Shown here: positions 24,314-33,644 of the stretch, in pieces
Position numbering within the stretch: position 1 is the first letter of the stretch
Layout of the letters: each line of letters opens with the position of its first letter
From: Clostridiaceae bacterium
GTDB lineage: Bacteria; Bacillota; Clostridia; Oscillospirales; Acutalibacteraceae
Length of the DNA stretch: 33,644 nt
Assembly: GCA_021769555.1 (NCBI GenBank)
Contig: JAETSR010000022.1
Coordinates: forward strand, 1-33,644
Direction of reading: 5' to 3'
Program-made: the position numbers and the translations under genes
The notes under the pieces: generated by a model
What the model saw: the letters and a program-made list of their open reading frames with translations, nothing else
Told to the model about the DNA's origin: nothing
Databases searched by the model: none

Positions 24314-25000
24314 ATGAATAAATTTGCAAGAAGGCTGATAGCCATAACCGCCGGGGCCATCACAGGCACGGCGCTCTACCACCTGACAAAGAAGCGGGAG
24401 AGCGCCCCAAAAGACCCTGACGCCCTCAAAATGAGCGGCACCCGCACCATCGAAACCGAGCGGCTGATACTGCGCCAGGTCCAGCCCGGGGACTGGGAAT
24501 ACGCCTATAAGAACTGGTGCAGCGACCCCGAGGTCACAAGGTTCCTGCAATGGCCCCCCCACCAGGACGCGGACGAGACCGAGGAAATTTTAGAGGGCTG
24601 GATGGAGCGCTACGACGAGGGCGACTACTATAACTGGCTCATAGAGCTCAAAGAGCTGGGTGAGCCCATCGGCAACATCAGCGTGGTAAATCAGGACAGC
24701 CGGGCAAAGCGCGCCCATATCGGCTACTGCCTGGGCCGGGCATGGTGGCACCAGGGAATTATGTCTGAGGCCTTGGCGGCGGTCATCAGTTTCCTCTTTA
24801 GCGAGGGGTATCTGCGCATAGAATCAAGGCATAATGTGAACAATCCACACTCCGGGGACGTGATGAAGAAGTGCGGCATGACCTATGAGGGCACCTTTAA
24901 GGGCTATGAGTGGGACAACACCGGCATTGGGGACGCGGCCTTCTACTCCATTCTCAGGGAGGACTATAAGGGCTATAAAAAGGGAGGTGACGGCCGGTGA
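24314..25000 (+). CDS. GNAT acetyltransferase (RimJ/RimL type) with N-terminal membrane anchor
   Basis: A 228-residue protein. Residues about 7-24 are hydrophobic (L-I-A-I-T-A-G-A-I-T-G-T-A-L-Y) after a basic start, like a membrane anchor. A linker follows, then a RimJ/RimL GNAT domain from about 45: E-T-E-R-L-I-L-R, I-G-Y-C-L-G, W-W-H-Q-G-I-M-S-E-A-L and N-x-x-S-G-D-V-M-K-K-C-G-M. The loop is H-Q-G-I-M rather than R-G-x-G. The stop overlaps the ilvB GTG start. Target unknown; a protein N-terminus or a ribosomal protein would be usual for the family, but anchoring is not. Confidence 0.78.
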   Translation: MNKFARRLIAITAGAITGTALYHLTKKRESAPKDPDALKMSGTRTIETERLILRQVQPGDWEYAYKNWCSDPEVTRFLQWPPHQDADETEEILEGWMERYDEGDYYNWLIELKELGEPIGNISVVNQDSRAKRAHIGYCLGRAWWHQGIMSEALAAVISFLFSEGYLRIESRHNVNNPHSGDVMKKCGMTYEGTFKGYEWDNTGIGDAAFYSILREDYKGYKKGGDGR

Positions 25001-26664
25001 GGCTTTCGGGAGCGGATATAATCGTCAGGACAATTATCGAGCAGGGCACCAAGACTGTCTTCGGCTATCCCGGCGGGCAGATAATCAACGTGTACGACTC
25101 GCTGTATAAGTACCAGTCGGAACTCCGGCACGTGCTCTGTGCCCACGAGCAGGGGGCCGCCCATGCTGCCGACGGCTATGCCAGGGCTACCGGCGAAGTG
25201 GGCGTGGTGATAGCTACGTCAGGGCCGGGGGCCACAAACCTTGTGACGGGCATCGCCACGGCCTATCTGGACTCGGTGCCGTTAGTTGCAATCACAGGCA
25301 ACGTGCCCAGCTATCAGCTCGGCACGGACAGCTTCCAGGAGATAGATATCACCGGCATAACCCTGCCCATCACCAAGCACAACTATGTGGTGGGCAATGT
25401 GGAGGAGCTTGCGGACACTATCAGGGAGGCCTACCGCTTAGCCATGTCCGACAGGCCCGGGCCGGTGCTGGTGGACGTGCCAAAGGACATACAGATTGCA
25501 AAGTGTGAGTATGAGCCCCTCTCCCCCGCCGCGGCCGACCGGAAGAGGGCGGCTAAGGACGTGCGCATTGAGGAGGCGGCGGCGTGTATCAATGAGGCCC
25601 ATAGGCCCTATGTGTACTTCGGCGGCGGGCTGATAAACTCCGGCGCCGAGGAGGAGCTTTTGGAGCTTGCGGAGAAGATAGACGCGCCTGTGGGCTGCTC
25701 GTTTATGGGAATCTCCGGTGTGCCGACGGACCACCCAAGGTTCCTTGGTATGCAGGGAATGCACGGCCACTATGCCTCTTCAATGGCAATGCACCAGGCC
25801 GACTGCATAATAGCTCTTGGGGTGCGCTTTAACGACAGAGTCACTGGCAACCGGGAGAAGTTTGCGACTAAGGCACAGATAGTGCATATCGACATAGACG
25901 GCGCGGAGCTCTCAAAGAACGTGGCCCCGGCCCACGCTTTAAGGGGCGATTTGAAACTCACCCTGAAGAAGCTCCTGCCGCTTCTTCAGCCAAAGGAGCA
26001 CCCCCAGTGGCAGAGCGCTATAGACCAGCTCAGGAACGACGAGCGCTGGTCTTTAGACCGGCGGGAGGGCATGACCCCCAGGAACGTGCTCTTGGCGCTC
26101 AATAAGTTCACAAAGGGCGAACTGCCTGTGGCAACAGATGTGGGACAGCACCAGATGTGGGCGGCCCAGACCTGCGAGTTCAGGGAGAAGCGCCGGTTCA
26201 TATCCAGCGGCGGCCTTGGCACCATGGGCTTCGGCATGGGTGCGGCCATTGGGGCGCAGATAGCTACCGGGGAGCGCACGGTGCTCGTTACAGGGGACGG
26301 GAGCTTTGGCATGTGCCTTAACGAACTCGCTACGGCTGTGCACGAGCGCATACCCCTGGTGATACTGCTGATGAATAACGGTGTGCTGGGCATGGTGCGC
26401 CAGTGGCAGACCCTGTTCTTTGATAAGCACTACTCAAACACGGTGCTGGACAGAGCCACGGATTTTGTGGCGCTAAGCAAGGCCTTCGGCGCGGACGGCG
26501 TAAGGGTGACAGACCTGGAAGGGCTGGACTCGGCGCTGAGTACTGCTTTTGAAAGCGACGGCCCCTATCTCATTGAGTGCATTATAGACAAGGACGAGTT
26601 CGTGCTGCCCATGCTGCCCCCCGGCGGGAGCATGGACGATATCATAACAAAGGTGGGTGACTGA
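24997..26664 (+). CDS. ilvB: Acetolactate synthase large subunit
   Basis: A 555-residue ThDP enzyme forming acetolactate or acetohydroxybutanoate. The ThDP-activating Glu is in H-E-Q-G-A-A-H-A-A-D; the ThDP/Mg motif runs from G-D-G-S-F to N-N-G-V-L-G-M. F-G-Y-P-G-G and the FAD-region pattern are those of the anabolic, ILV-type enzyme. GTG start overlaps the previous stop by 4 bases, with AGGGAGG upstream. Confidence 0.97.
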   Translation: MRLSGADIIVRTIIEQGTKTVFGYPGGQIINVYDSLYKYQSELRHVLCAHEQGAAHAADGYARATGEVGVVIATSGPGATNLVTGIATAYLDSVPLVAITGNVPSYQLGTDSFQEIDITGITLPITKHNYVVGNVEELADTIREAYRLAMSDRPGPVLVDVPKDIQIAKCEYEPLSPAAADRKRAAKDVRIEEAAACINEAHRPYVYFGGGLINSGAEEELLELAEKIDAPVGCSFMGISGVPTDHPRFLGMQGMHGHYASSMAMHQADCIIALGVRFNDRVTGNREKFATKAQIVHIDIDGAELSKNVAPAHALRGDLKLTLKKLLPLLQPKEHPQWQSAIDQLRNDERWSLDRREGMTPRNVLLALNKFTKGELPVATDVGQHQMWAAQTCEFREKRRFISSGGLGTMGFGMGAAIGAQIATGERTVLVTGDGSFGMCLNELATAVHERIPLVILLMNNGVLGMVRQWQTLFFDKHYSNTVLDRATDFVALSKAFGADGVRVTDLEGLDSALSTAFESDGPYLIECIIDKDEFVLPMLPPGGSMDDIITKVGD

Positions 26665-26665
26665 T

Positions 26666-27175
26666 ATGGAGAGCTTTACTCTGGCTGTGCTGGTGCAGAA
26701 CCAGTTCGGCGTGCTGAACCGGGTGACGAGCATGTTCCGGCGAAGGAGGTTCAATATCACCAGCCTTAGCGTCAGCGTCACCGAATCGGACACCAAGTCC
26801 CGGATAACCATAACCGCCGACGGCGGCGGGCGGGAGAAGGACCAGCTTATCGACCAGCTTTATAAGCTCCCGGTAGTCGTTTCCATAGCGGAGATAAAGG
26901 CTGAGGACTGCGTTCTGGCGGAGCTGCTGCTCCTGAAGGTGCAGAATAAGCCTGAACTGAGGAGCGATATACACGCCGCGGCGGAGGCCTTTGGGGCGAA
27001 GATAGTTGACTATACAAGGGACTCGGTAGTACTCCAAATGGTGGGCACTGCGAGGAATATCGACGCGTTTATTGAGGTCATGCAGGACTATACCGTGCTG
27101 GAAATTTGCCGCACGGGGGTTATATCTCTTGAGCGCGGGGCAATGACCATCGAGAAGAAAGCCGAGATATACTGA
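26666..27175 (+). CDS. ilvN: Acetolactate synthase small (regulatory) subunit
   Basis: A 169-residue ACT-domain protein that activates IlvB and confers feedback inhibition by valine. The N-terminal ACT domain shows N-Q-F-G-V-L-N-R-V and R-R-R-F-N-I-T-S-L, the usual valine-site region. The ATG at 26666 follows the ilvB stop by 1 base, with AGGTGGG upstream. Confidence 0.95.
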   Translation: MESFTLAVLVQNQFGVLNRVTSMFRRRRFNITSLSVSVTESDTKSRITITADGGGREKDQLIDQLYKLPVVVSIAEIKAEDCVLAELLLLKVQNKPELRSDIHAAAEAFGAKIVDYTRDSVVLQMVGTARNIDAFIEVMQDYTVLEICRTGVISLERGAMTIEKKAEIY

Positions 27176-27660
27176 TGGGCCACGATGTTACCCTTGAGCT
27201 CCTTACTGAGGAAAATCTCTCTGAGGCGAGAAATATTCACCGGGAGGATGTGAGCGAGGAACTGGTTGACGGCATAGACACCCTCTGGGAACTGACTGTG
27301 TATGGCAATGAGCACGGATGTATCGGGCGCACCTTTCTTGTGAGGTATGAGGGTAGGTGCGCGGGGGTGCTGCTTCTGGGCGAGGCGATACCCTGGGAGA
27401 CGGACCCGCCGGAGATGAAGGGCGTGCCCTTCTACAGGCTCATGGGGTTTGTGATGGACAGGGAGTTCCGAGGCAGGGGAATTGGCTCTGAGGCTTTCCT
27501 GATGGCTGTTGAGAGCGTGTATAAGGAGTTTGGGCCGAGGCCCATCGCGCTGGGGGTGCATAAGGACAACCCGGGCGCTGAGAGGTTTTACCTTAGGCAT
27601 GGCTTTCGGAAGACCGGGTATATGGAGGGAAACGACTGCTATTTCCTGAGATTTATTTAG
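27175..27660 (+). CDS. GNAT acetyltransferase
   Basis: A 161-residue GNAT with F-R-G-R-G-I-G-S-E-A-F (CoA loop) and D-N-P-G-A-E-R-F-Y-L-R-H-G-F, the usual end of the fold. The ATG shares a base with the ilvN stop (TGATG), so translation is coupled. Substrate unknown. It is the second GNAT inserted in the ilv run and is not closely similar to the anchored one. Confidence 0.88.
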   Translation: MGHDVTLELLTEENLSEARNIHREDVSEELVDGIDTLWELTVYGNEHGCIGRTFLVRYEGRCAGVLLLGEAIPWETDPPEMKGVPFYRLMGFVMDREFRGRGIGSEAFLMAVESVYKEFGPRPIALGVHKDNPGAERFYLRHGFRKTGYMEGNDCYFLRFI

Positions 27661-27708
27661 TTATCAGTACCGAGAGGTATAAATATAAAAATATTTGAAA
27701 AGAGGTAG

Positions 27709-28731
<1,023 letters not shown>

Positions 28732-28745
28732 GGGAGGTGCCCGCC

Positions 28746-29600
28746 TTGACGGAGCAGGAGATACAGCGTCAGCTTTTTGATATCTACAGCGGCATACTCT
28801 TCAACAGCGGGGAGTTTGCCCCCGGGGAGCCCGCCGCTATAGCCTATCACTTTGACTGCCCGGAGTATGCGGCCCTCAAGGAGAAATACGGTATTGATAA
28901 GATTGCCGGAGAGGGCTCGGCCTATGAGCGGGCGGAACGTCTTATGCACTGGATGGCCCCCAAACTTTGGCACCGGCCCGACTACGACAACCATGTGCCC
29001 ATGAAGTCCCTGGATTTGCTGGAGTACAGTTTGGGCAGGCCCGAGCATGGGATAAACTGCCGGAACAAGTCGGTGATACTCACCGAGTGCTGTCTCGCGC
29101 TGGGTATATATGCTAGGCGGGTGTACATCATGCCCTGCTCCCCCTATGACATGGACAATCACGTGGTGACGGAGATATTTGACCAGGAGATGGGCAAGTG
29201 GATAATGCTCGACCCCTCCACCGACGGCGTTTTCACGGACGAGAAGGGCGTGCCCCTGTCGCTATTGGAGCTTCGGGAGCGGTTCGCGGCCCATAGGCCC
29301 GCCGCTTTCACCGGGAGCGAGAACGGGGACGAGATGAACACCTACTTTGCCAAGAACCTCTTTCGGTTCATGGTAGACGGCGAGAACGGCTACGGGCTCT
29401 CGGACAGCAGGACACTGTACTTCACCCCCATGGGGCATCTGGTGCAGAAGAACCTGTTGGCCTCAATGGAGTACAAGCTCTCAATGATACCGCCGGACGC
29501 CATGCGCCTGAGAAAGCTGTATTCCGAGATGCTGGAAAAGGCAAAGGGCGACCCTGAGCCCGGGTGCACCGACATAGGCGTTATGGAGGCGAGACCGTGA
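28746..29600 (+). CDS. Transglutaminase-like cysteine-protease-fold protein
   Basis: A 284-residue protein. The middle shows the transglutaminase-core order: Cys in G-I-N-C-R-N-K-S, His in D-N-H-V-V-T-E-I-F and Asp in W-I-M-L-D-P-S, consistent with an intact Cys-His-Asp triad. There is no signal peptide, so it is cytoplasmic. I prefer TTG at 28746 (AGGGAGGTG 6-8 bases upstream) over GTG at 28737, which would lie inside that ribosome site. It starts 14 bases after ilvC and its stop overlaps the lipoprotein start. It could be a peptidase, an amidase or a non-catalytic relative; function unknown. Confidence 0.75.
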   Translation: MTEQEIQRQLFDIYSGILFNSGEFAPGEPAAIAYHFDCPEYAALKEKYGIDKIAGEGSAYERAERLMHWMAPKLWHRPDYDNHVPMKSLDLLEYSLGRPEHGINCRNKSVILTECCLALGIYARRVYIMPCSPYDMDNHVVTEIFDQEMGKWIMLDPSTDGVFTDEKGVPLSLLELRERFAAHRPAAFTGSENGDEMNTYFAKNLFRFMVDGENGYGLSDSRTLYFTPMGHLVQKNLLASMEYKLSMIPPDAMRLRKLYSEMLEKAKGDPEPGCTDIGVMEARP

Positions 29601-30280
29601 GAAGATTTATTGCTTTGGCCTTGGCGCTGTGCTTGGTGCTGGGGCTCAGCGGGTGTCAGTCCATAGTTAAAAGGATAGCTGAGCGGGGCGAGAGCGGGGA
29701 TGAAGCCGACGGCAAAGTCCTCTACGAGCACAGCATGGAGCTTGCGGGGCTTCTTGACGATATGCTCAAGACCCCCGAGTACTTCGACTTGATGGGAGGC
29801 TCTCAGCAGGTGAGCGAGGTTATCATGCCCCTTATGCGCTCCGACCTCTCTGAGCCTGAGAGCGCCTATGTTATCACCTTCCCAGAGGAGGCCCTGCCCA
29901 TGCTCATGAGCGCGGCTGAGGTCGACCTTAGCGGGTTCTCGGACGAGCTCAGGGAGTTTGTGGAGCGCAGGATGTACAGCTCCGTGCCCACCATACTCAA
30001 CTCCCGGCAGGGGGCATCGGTCTTGGCGGCGGCGAGCATACTCACCGTGTCCGACTCCTGGGCAGGGGAGGAGCTTGACGATAGCTGTTATGTGCTTCTC
30101 ATGTACCCCTACTGCTGTCCGGTGATGGTGGCTTTTTCCGGCAAGGACGAGGTGATAACAGGCACGGCCACTATGCTCCTGGGCGAGCCTATTGAGGAGG
30201 ACTCGCTGGACGCTGTGGAGGCGCTGTTCGGCTATCTTGGCATAGACGGCCTGACTGTTGAGGAAATTGACATAGACTGA
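29597..30280 (+). CDS. Predicted lipoprotein of unknown function
   Basis: A 227-residue protein starting at GTG 29597, overlapping the preceding stop (GTGA). It has a basic start, a hydrophobic stretch and the lipobox L-S-G-C with Cys20, so it should be lipid-anchored on the outer face of the membrane. The mature part is acidic (many Glu/Asp) with no motif I recognise. An ATG-initiated longer form upstream lacks a ribosome site. Coupling to the transglutaminase-like gene suggests a shared role, although that partner is predicted to be inside the cell. Confidence 0.78.
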   Translation: MRRFIALALALCLVLGLSGCQSIVKRIAERGESGDEADGKVLYEHSMELAGLLDDMLKTPEYFDLMGGSQQVSEVIMPLMRSDLSEPESAYVITFPEEALPMLMSAAEVDLSGFSDELREFVERRMYSSVPTILNSRQGASVLAAASILTVSDSWAGEELDDSCYVLLMYPYCCPVMVAFSGKDEVITGTATMLLGEPIEEDSLDAVEALFGYLGIDGLTVEEIDID

Positions 30281-30285
30281 CTTAT

Positions 30286-30310
30286 CAGGGTAGGGCTCTG
30301 CCCTACTCTG
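30286..30310 (+). promoter_or_regulatory. Stable hairpin before ilvD
   Basis: CAGGGTAGGGC (30286-30296) pairs with GCCCTACTCTG (30300-30310): 11 bp including one G-T, with a 3-base loop. TAATTTATTT follows, less than a good T-run. It may act as a partial terminator or protect the mRNA end; it sits 24 bases before the ilvD start and leaves the ribosome site free. Confidence 0.7.
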
Positions 30311-30334
30311 TAATTTATTTAAGGAGAAATGCAA

Positions 30335-31990
30335 ATGGTAAGCGACAAGATAAAGCTGACCCCCCAGAACGCCCCCCATCGGGCGCTGTACCACGCCTTG
30401 GGGCTCACCGAGGAGGAGATTTCCCGGCCGCTGGTAGGCATAGTCAGCTCATATAATGAGATTGTGCCCGGGCATATGAACATCGACAAGATAGTTGACG
30501 CGGTGAAGCTGGGCGTGGCTATGGCTGGCGGCACTCCCATCGTGTTCCCGGCTATAGCCGTGTGCGACGGCATCGCCATGGGCCATGTGGGCATGAAGTA
30601 CTCCCTGGTGACAAGGGACTTAATTGCCGACTCCACTGAGGCCATGGCCCTGGCCCACGGTTTCGACGCTCTGGTGATGGTGCCCAACTGTGACAAGAAC
30701 GTGCCGGGGCTCCTGATGGCGGCGGCGCGGCTGAACCTGCCCACGGTGTTCGTCAGCGGCGGGCCCATGCTCGCGGGGCATGTGGACGGCTGTAAGACCA
30801 GCTTCTCGTCTATCAGCGAGGCTGTGGGCGAGTTCAACGCCGGGAAGATAACCGAGGAGAAGCTTCGGGAGTATGAGCTCAAGACCTGCCCCAGCTGCGG
30901 GAGCTGCTCGGGGATGTACACCGCTAACTCCATGAACTGCCTGACCGAGGTGCTGGGCATGGGGCTGAGAGGAAACGGCACAATACCCGCCGTGTATTCC
31001 GCGAGGATAGAGCTTGCCAAACATGCGGGCATGGCCGTGATGGACATGGTGAAGCGGGACATCCGGCCCCGGGACATCATGACCGAGGGGGCGTTCAGGA
31101 ACGCCCTCACCGTGGACATGGCTCTGGGCTGTTCCACCAACTCCATGCTCCACCTGCCCGCCATAGCCCACGAGTGCGGCATTGAGATAGACTTGGACAT
31201 CGCCAACTCCATCAGCGAGAAGACCCCCAACCTCTGCCACCTCGCCCCCGCCGGGCGCACCTATGTGGAGGACTTGGACGAGGCGGGCGGCGTGTACGCC
31301 ATCATGCACGAGCTCAATAAGAAGGGGCTCTTAAATACGGACTGCATGACCGTCACCGGGAAGACCGTGGGGGAGAATATAGCCAATACACCCAATCTTG
31401 ACCCGGATGTTATACGGCCCATCGAGAACCCCTACAGCGAGACCGGCGGCATAGCCGTGCTCAAGGGGAACTTGGCCCCGGAGGGCTCGGTGGTGAAGCG
31501 CTCGGCGGTGCTCCCGGAGATGCTACGGCACGAGGGCCCGGCGAGGGTGTTCCAGTGCGAGGAGGACGCTCAGGCGGCCATAAACGCCGGGAAGATAAAC
31601 CCCGGGGACGTAGTTGTGATACGCTATGAGGGGCCCAAGGGCGGGCCGGGCATGAGGGAGATGCTCAACCCCACCTCGGCCATAATGGGCATGGGGCTGG
31701 GGAGCTCCGTGGCGCTCATTACCGACGGGCGCTTCTCCGGGGCCACTAGGGGTGCCTGCATAGGGCACGTCTCCCCCGAGGCCGCTAGCGGCGGGCCCAT
31801 CGGCATTGTGCGGGAGGGGGATATAATCTCTATTGATATCCCGGGAAATAAATTGGAGCTGAAAATTGACGAGCAGGAGTACCAGAGGCGCATGGCTGAG
31901 TTCAGCCCCAAGGAGAAGCCCCTCTCGGGGTACCTCAAGAGGTACGCCGCGCTGGTATCCAGCGGTGCGAAAGGCGCGGTGCTTAACTGA
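30335..31990 (+). CDS. ilvD: Dihydroxyacid dehydratase
   Basis: A 551-residue Fe-S dehydratase yielding the 2-oxoacids for Ile and Val. Cluster cysteines are visible in P-N-C-D-K-N-V-P-G and [16 protein letters not shown]; the end has [11 protein letters not shown] and [11 protein letters not shown]. The ATG at 30335 lies 8 bases after AAGGAG, better than the in-frame ATG 6 bases earlier. Confidence 0.97.
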   Translation: MVSDKIKLTPQNAPHRALYHALGLTEEEISRPLVGIVSSYNEIVPGHMNIDKIVDAVKLGVAMAGGTPIVFPAIAVCDGIAMGHVGMKYSLVTRDLIADSTEAMALAHGFDALVMVPNCDKNVPGLLMAAARLNLPTVFVSGGPMLAGHVDGCKTSFSSISEAVGEFNAGKITEEKLREYELKTCPSCGSCSGMYTANSMNCLTEVLGMGLRGNGTIPAVYSARIELAKHAGMAVMDMVKRDIRPRDIMTEGAFRNALTVDMALGCSTNSMLHLPAIAHECGIEIDLDIANSISEKTPNLCHLAPAGRTYVEDLDEAGGVYAIMHELNKKGLLNTDCMTVTGKTVGENIANTPNLDPDVIRPIENPYSETGGIAVLKGNLAPEGSVVKRSAVLPEMLRHEGPARVFQCEEDAQAAINAGKINPGDVVVIRYEGPKGGPGMREMLNPTSAIMGMGLGSSVALITDGRFSGATRGACIGHVSPEAASGGPIGIVREGDIISIDIPGNKLELKIDEQEYQRRMAEFSPKEKPLSGYLKRYAALVSSGAKGAVLN

Positions 31991-33192
31991 TGGCGAAGAA
32001 ACTGACAAAGCTTGCCCTGAGACTGCGGTCTATGACCATATTCCGTGACATGCTGGACGACCCGGTGATTGGGGCGCTGATGCGGTGCCTTGAGCGGCTG
32101 GGGGGCGGCGTGGAGCGGTTCACCCCGGCGTACTCGGAGTTTGTGTCGAGGCTGTATAGGGCCGGGTACGTGAGCCTTGCGGAGTACGTGCGGGACAGGG
32201 TGTTCGACAGCGACAACGTGTATATAAGGCTCATGGGCGCGGGGACTCTGCCCGACAAAGTCCTGCTGGACAGCACGGCTCTGGACTTGGACACCCTGAG
32301 CCTCATAGCCGGGCTGGACTCTGGGAAGCTCCTTGAGGAGGCGGGCTGTAATTTGAGCCTTGCAAAGTTCGAGGGGAAGAAGCTGAACCTTACAAATGAG
32401 TACGCCCAAAGGGCCCGGGACATTGAGAAGTTCGGCTACGGGGTGTACGCTAGGCACAGGATGTTCCACTGGGAGCGCGGTAAAGTCGTGCCGGTGCGCA
32501 CGCCGGACCCTGTGAGGCTCTCGGAGCTGATAGACTATCAGCGGGAGAAGGGGCTGATACTGGACAATACCAGAGCGCTCCTGAAAGGCAGGCCAGCGGC
32601 AAATATCCTGCTGACAGGGGACGCGGGGACGGGGAAATCCTCCACTGTGAAGGCTGTTGTCAACGAGCTTTGGCAGGAGGGCCTGAGGATACTTGAGATA
32701 CGCAAGGAGCAGCTGCACGAGATACCCGGTATCCTGGACGAGCTGAACATGAACCCATTGAAGTTCATACTCTTTATAGACGACCTCAGTTTCCAGAAGA
32801 ACGACGACAACTTCAGCGCCTTAAAAGCCATGCTTGAGGGCTCGGTCTCGGCGAAGGCCCGCAACGTGGTGATATACGCCACCAGCAACCGCAGGCACCT
32901 TGTGAAGGAGACCGCCGCCGACCGGGAGGGCGACGACATCCACCGGGGCGACGCCATGCAGGAGGCCGCCTCCCTCTCCGAGCGCTTCGGCCTGAGGGTC
33001 ACCTTCCAGCGCCCCACAAAGGAGACGTACCTCAACATCGTCCGCGAGCTTGCAAACCGCGACGGCCTGAGCATAGACGACGACACCCTGTGCGCAGGCG
33101 CCGAGCGCTTCGCCCTGCAGAGAAGCTCCCGCAGCGCCCGGGCCGCAAGGCAGTACGTGGACAGCCTTATCGCGGCAGAGCCCGAAAAATAG
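31990..33192 (+). CDS. DUF815-type AAA+ ATPase
   Basis: A 400-residue protein with an N-terminal helical region (about 1-150), then H-W-E-R-G-K-V-V-P-V, Walker A G-D-A-G-T-G-K-S-S at about 212-220, Walker B F-I-L-F-I-D-D-L-S-F and sensor-like Y-A-T-S-N-R-R-H-L. This is the DUF815 family of AAA+ ATPases, widespread in bacteria and of unknown role. Start overlaps the ilvD stop by one base (TGATG). Followed by a strong terminator. Confidence 0.9.
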   Translation: MAKKLTKLALRLRSMTIFRDMLDDPVIGALMRCLERLGGGVERFTPAYSEFVSRLYRAGYVSLAEYVRDRVFDSDNVYIRLMGAGTLPDKVLLDSTALDLDTLSLIAGLDSGKLLEEAGCNLSLAKFEGKKLNLTNEYAQRARDIEKFGYGVYARHRMFHWERGKVVPVRTPDPVRLSELIDYQREKGLILDNTRALLKGRPAANILLTGDAGTGKSSTVKAVVNELWQEGLRILEIRKEQLHEIPGILDELNMNPLKFILFIDDLSFQKNDDNFSALKAMLEGSVSAKARNVVIYATSNRRHLVKETAADREGDDIHRGDAMQEAASLSERFGLRVTFQRPTKETYLNIVRELANRDGLSIDDDTLCAGAERFALQRSSRSARAARQYVDSLIAAEPEK

Positions 33193-33211
33193 CGCATTTC
33201 CAGAAATTGGC

Positions 33212-33242
33212 GGCGGCTCCAATGGGCTCAGCCGCCTTTTTT
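33212..33242 (+). terminator. Terminator of the ilv run
   Basis: GGCGGCT (33212-33218) pairs with AGCCGCC (33230-33236), followed by TTTTTT (33237-33242): a classical intrinsic terminator 20 bases after the ATPase stop. Confidence 0.92.
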
Positions 33243-33255
33243 GCGCTTATAATGC

Positions 33256-33284
33256 TTGACTTTTTTCCAGCGCGGGAATATAAT
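33256..33284 (+). promoter_or_regulatory. Promoter of the secreted repeat protein
   Basis: TTGACT (33256-33261), 17 bases, perfect TATAAT (33279-33284), 36 bases before the ATG. Confidence 0.85.
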
Positions 33285-33320
33285 GGTTTTAATTATTTGT
33301 GAAATATGGAGGGTACGTGT

Positions 33321-33644
33321 ATGAGTAGAAGATTACTGAGCCTTTTGCTGAGCTTGGTTTTGGTGGTTGGGATGATGGCGGTGCCGGCGGGGGCGGCGGA
33401 TCAATATCTCCTAACTTATAATCCAAATAATAACAATCTTAATCGTTCTTTTGCCGTTTATGTTCCCGAGGGTATGCATACCCTACCAACCAATGTCACA
33501 AGTAACCCAAAATTTGATGCCCCTCCTGGGAAAGAATTTGTGGGCTGGGCTACCTCTACGTCAGATACAAGCCCCATCATCACACAGATTCAAATTGCCG
33601 GTGACACAACAGTTTATGCAATTTGGGCTAATAAAACATATAAT
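33321..33644 (+). CDS. Secreted protein with InlB-type (Listeria-Bacteroides) repeat, N-terminal part
   Basis: 108 residues are present before the right edge. Residues 1-26 are a clear signal peptide (S-R-R, a Leu/Val-rich core, then V-P-A-G-A-A). The following part has F-V-G-W-A-T-S-T-S-D and A-G-D-T-T-V-Y-A-I-W-A, the hallmark of InlB B-repeat / Flg_new repeats found in cell-surface adhesins. After the signal peptide the DNA turns AT-richer and rich in Asn/Thr codons, unlike its neighbours. A GGAGGG site and a strong promoter precede it. Likely a large cell-wall or surface protein; anchoring type cannot be seen. Confidence 0.85.
   Translation, partial: MSRRLLSLLLSLVLVVGMMAVPAGAADQYLLTYNPNNNNLNRSFAVYVPEGMHTLPTNVTSNPKFDAPPGKEFVGWATSTSDTSPIITQIQIAGDTTVYAIWANKTYN

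Noticed and set aside
29390-30394. Open frame of 334 codons on the minus strand
   Set aside because: It lies antisense to the transglutaminase-like gene and the lipoprotein gene, has no ribosome site, and reads as low-complexity His/Gln/Leu-rich sequence typical of a shadow frame in GC-rich DNA.
31624-32718. Open frame of 364 codons on the minus strand
   Set aside because: Antisense to ilvD and the DUF815 ATPase, both certain genes. No recognisable domain or start site.

Overview
The window looks like chromosomal DNA of a GC-rich, gut-type member of the Clostridia (Oscillospiraceae / Acutalibacteraceae-like). The basis is the nusB-xseA-xseB-ispA order, type III pantothenate kinase with an ECF-type pantothenate S component, a flavin reductase-rubredoxin fusion, a DUF815 ATPase, strong AGGAGG-type ribosome sites, and frequent AGG (Arg) and ATA (Ile) codons. 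Nothing in the sequence fixes the species. No rRNA, tRNA, CRISPR array, insertion sequence or phage gene was found.

Layout. 1-302: the C-terminal part of a minus-strand GNAT gene runs off the left edge, and its N-terminal half is absent next to an 11-G run. 303-3017 (minus): kduI-kduD-GH105, which processes unsaturated uronides from pectin or similar polymers. 3246-4790: a cytoplasmic GH20 hexosaminidase, divergent from kduI. 4918-6948: a Cache-type chemoreceptor. 7043-9240: an MFS transporter divergent from an AraC-type regulator. 9264-12035 (minus): tcdA, an Hrb-like flavin reductase-rubredoxin, and glyA. 12086-14142 (minus): coaBC followed by two paralogous small membrane-anchored proteins. 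14407-15851 (plus): panT-coaX, divergent from coaBC, so uptake, phosphorylation and the next two CoA steps share one 263-bp control region. 15901-16089 (minus): a small conserved-looking protein. 16275-20803: nusB, a TsaD-like paralog, xseA, xseB, ispA and an RluA-type pseudouridine synthase, mostly with overlapping start and stop codons. 20847-22296: a streptothricin-acetyltransferase-like GNAT and a zinc-dependent phospholipase C-like protein.

22499-33192 is a long branched-chain amino acid biosynthesis run: ilvA, ilvB, ilvN, ilvC, ilvD. Threonine deaminase, acetolactate synthase (both subunits), ketol-acid reductoisomerase and dihydroxyacid dehydratase together supply all the common Ile/Val steps except the transaminase. 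Six other genes are interleaved, several by 1-4 base overlaps: a P-loop kinase-like protein, a membrane-anchored GNAT, a second GNAT, a transglutaminase-like protein, a lipoprotein and a DUF815 AAA+ ATPase. The run starts from a strong-looking promoter (22340-22368), and the leader before ilvA holds two hairpins, the second followed by six Ts, which suggests attenuation. 33321-33644 begins a secreted InlB-type repeat protein with an AT-richer body that runs off the right edge.

Most interesting for follow-up: the tandem hairpins with unpaired A in the panT-coaX leader; the ilvA leader attenuator candidate; the cofactor loop of IlvC, which suggests NADH use; the interleaved unknown genes in the ilv run; and the duplicated membrane protein translationally coupled to coaBC. 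All calls are from reading the sequence. No database search was run.
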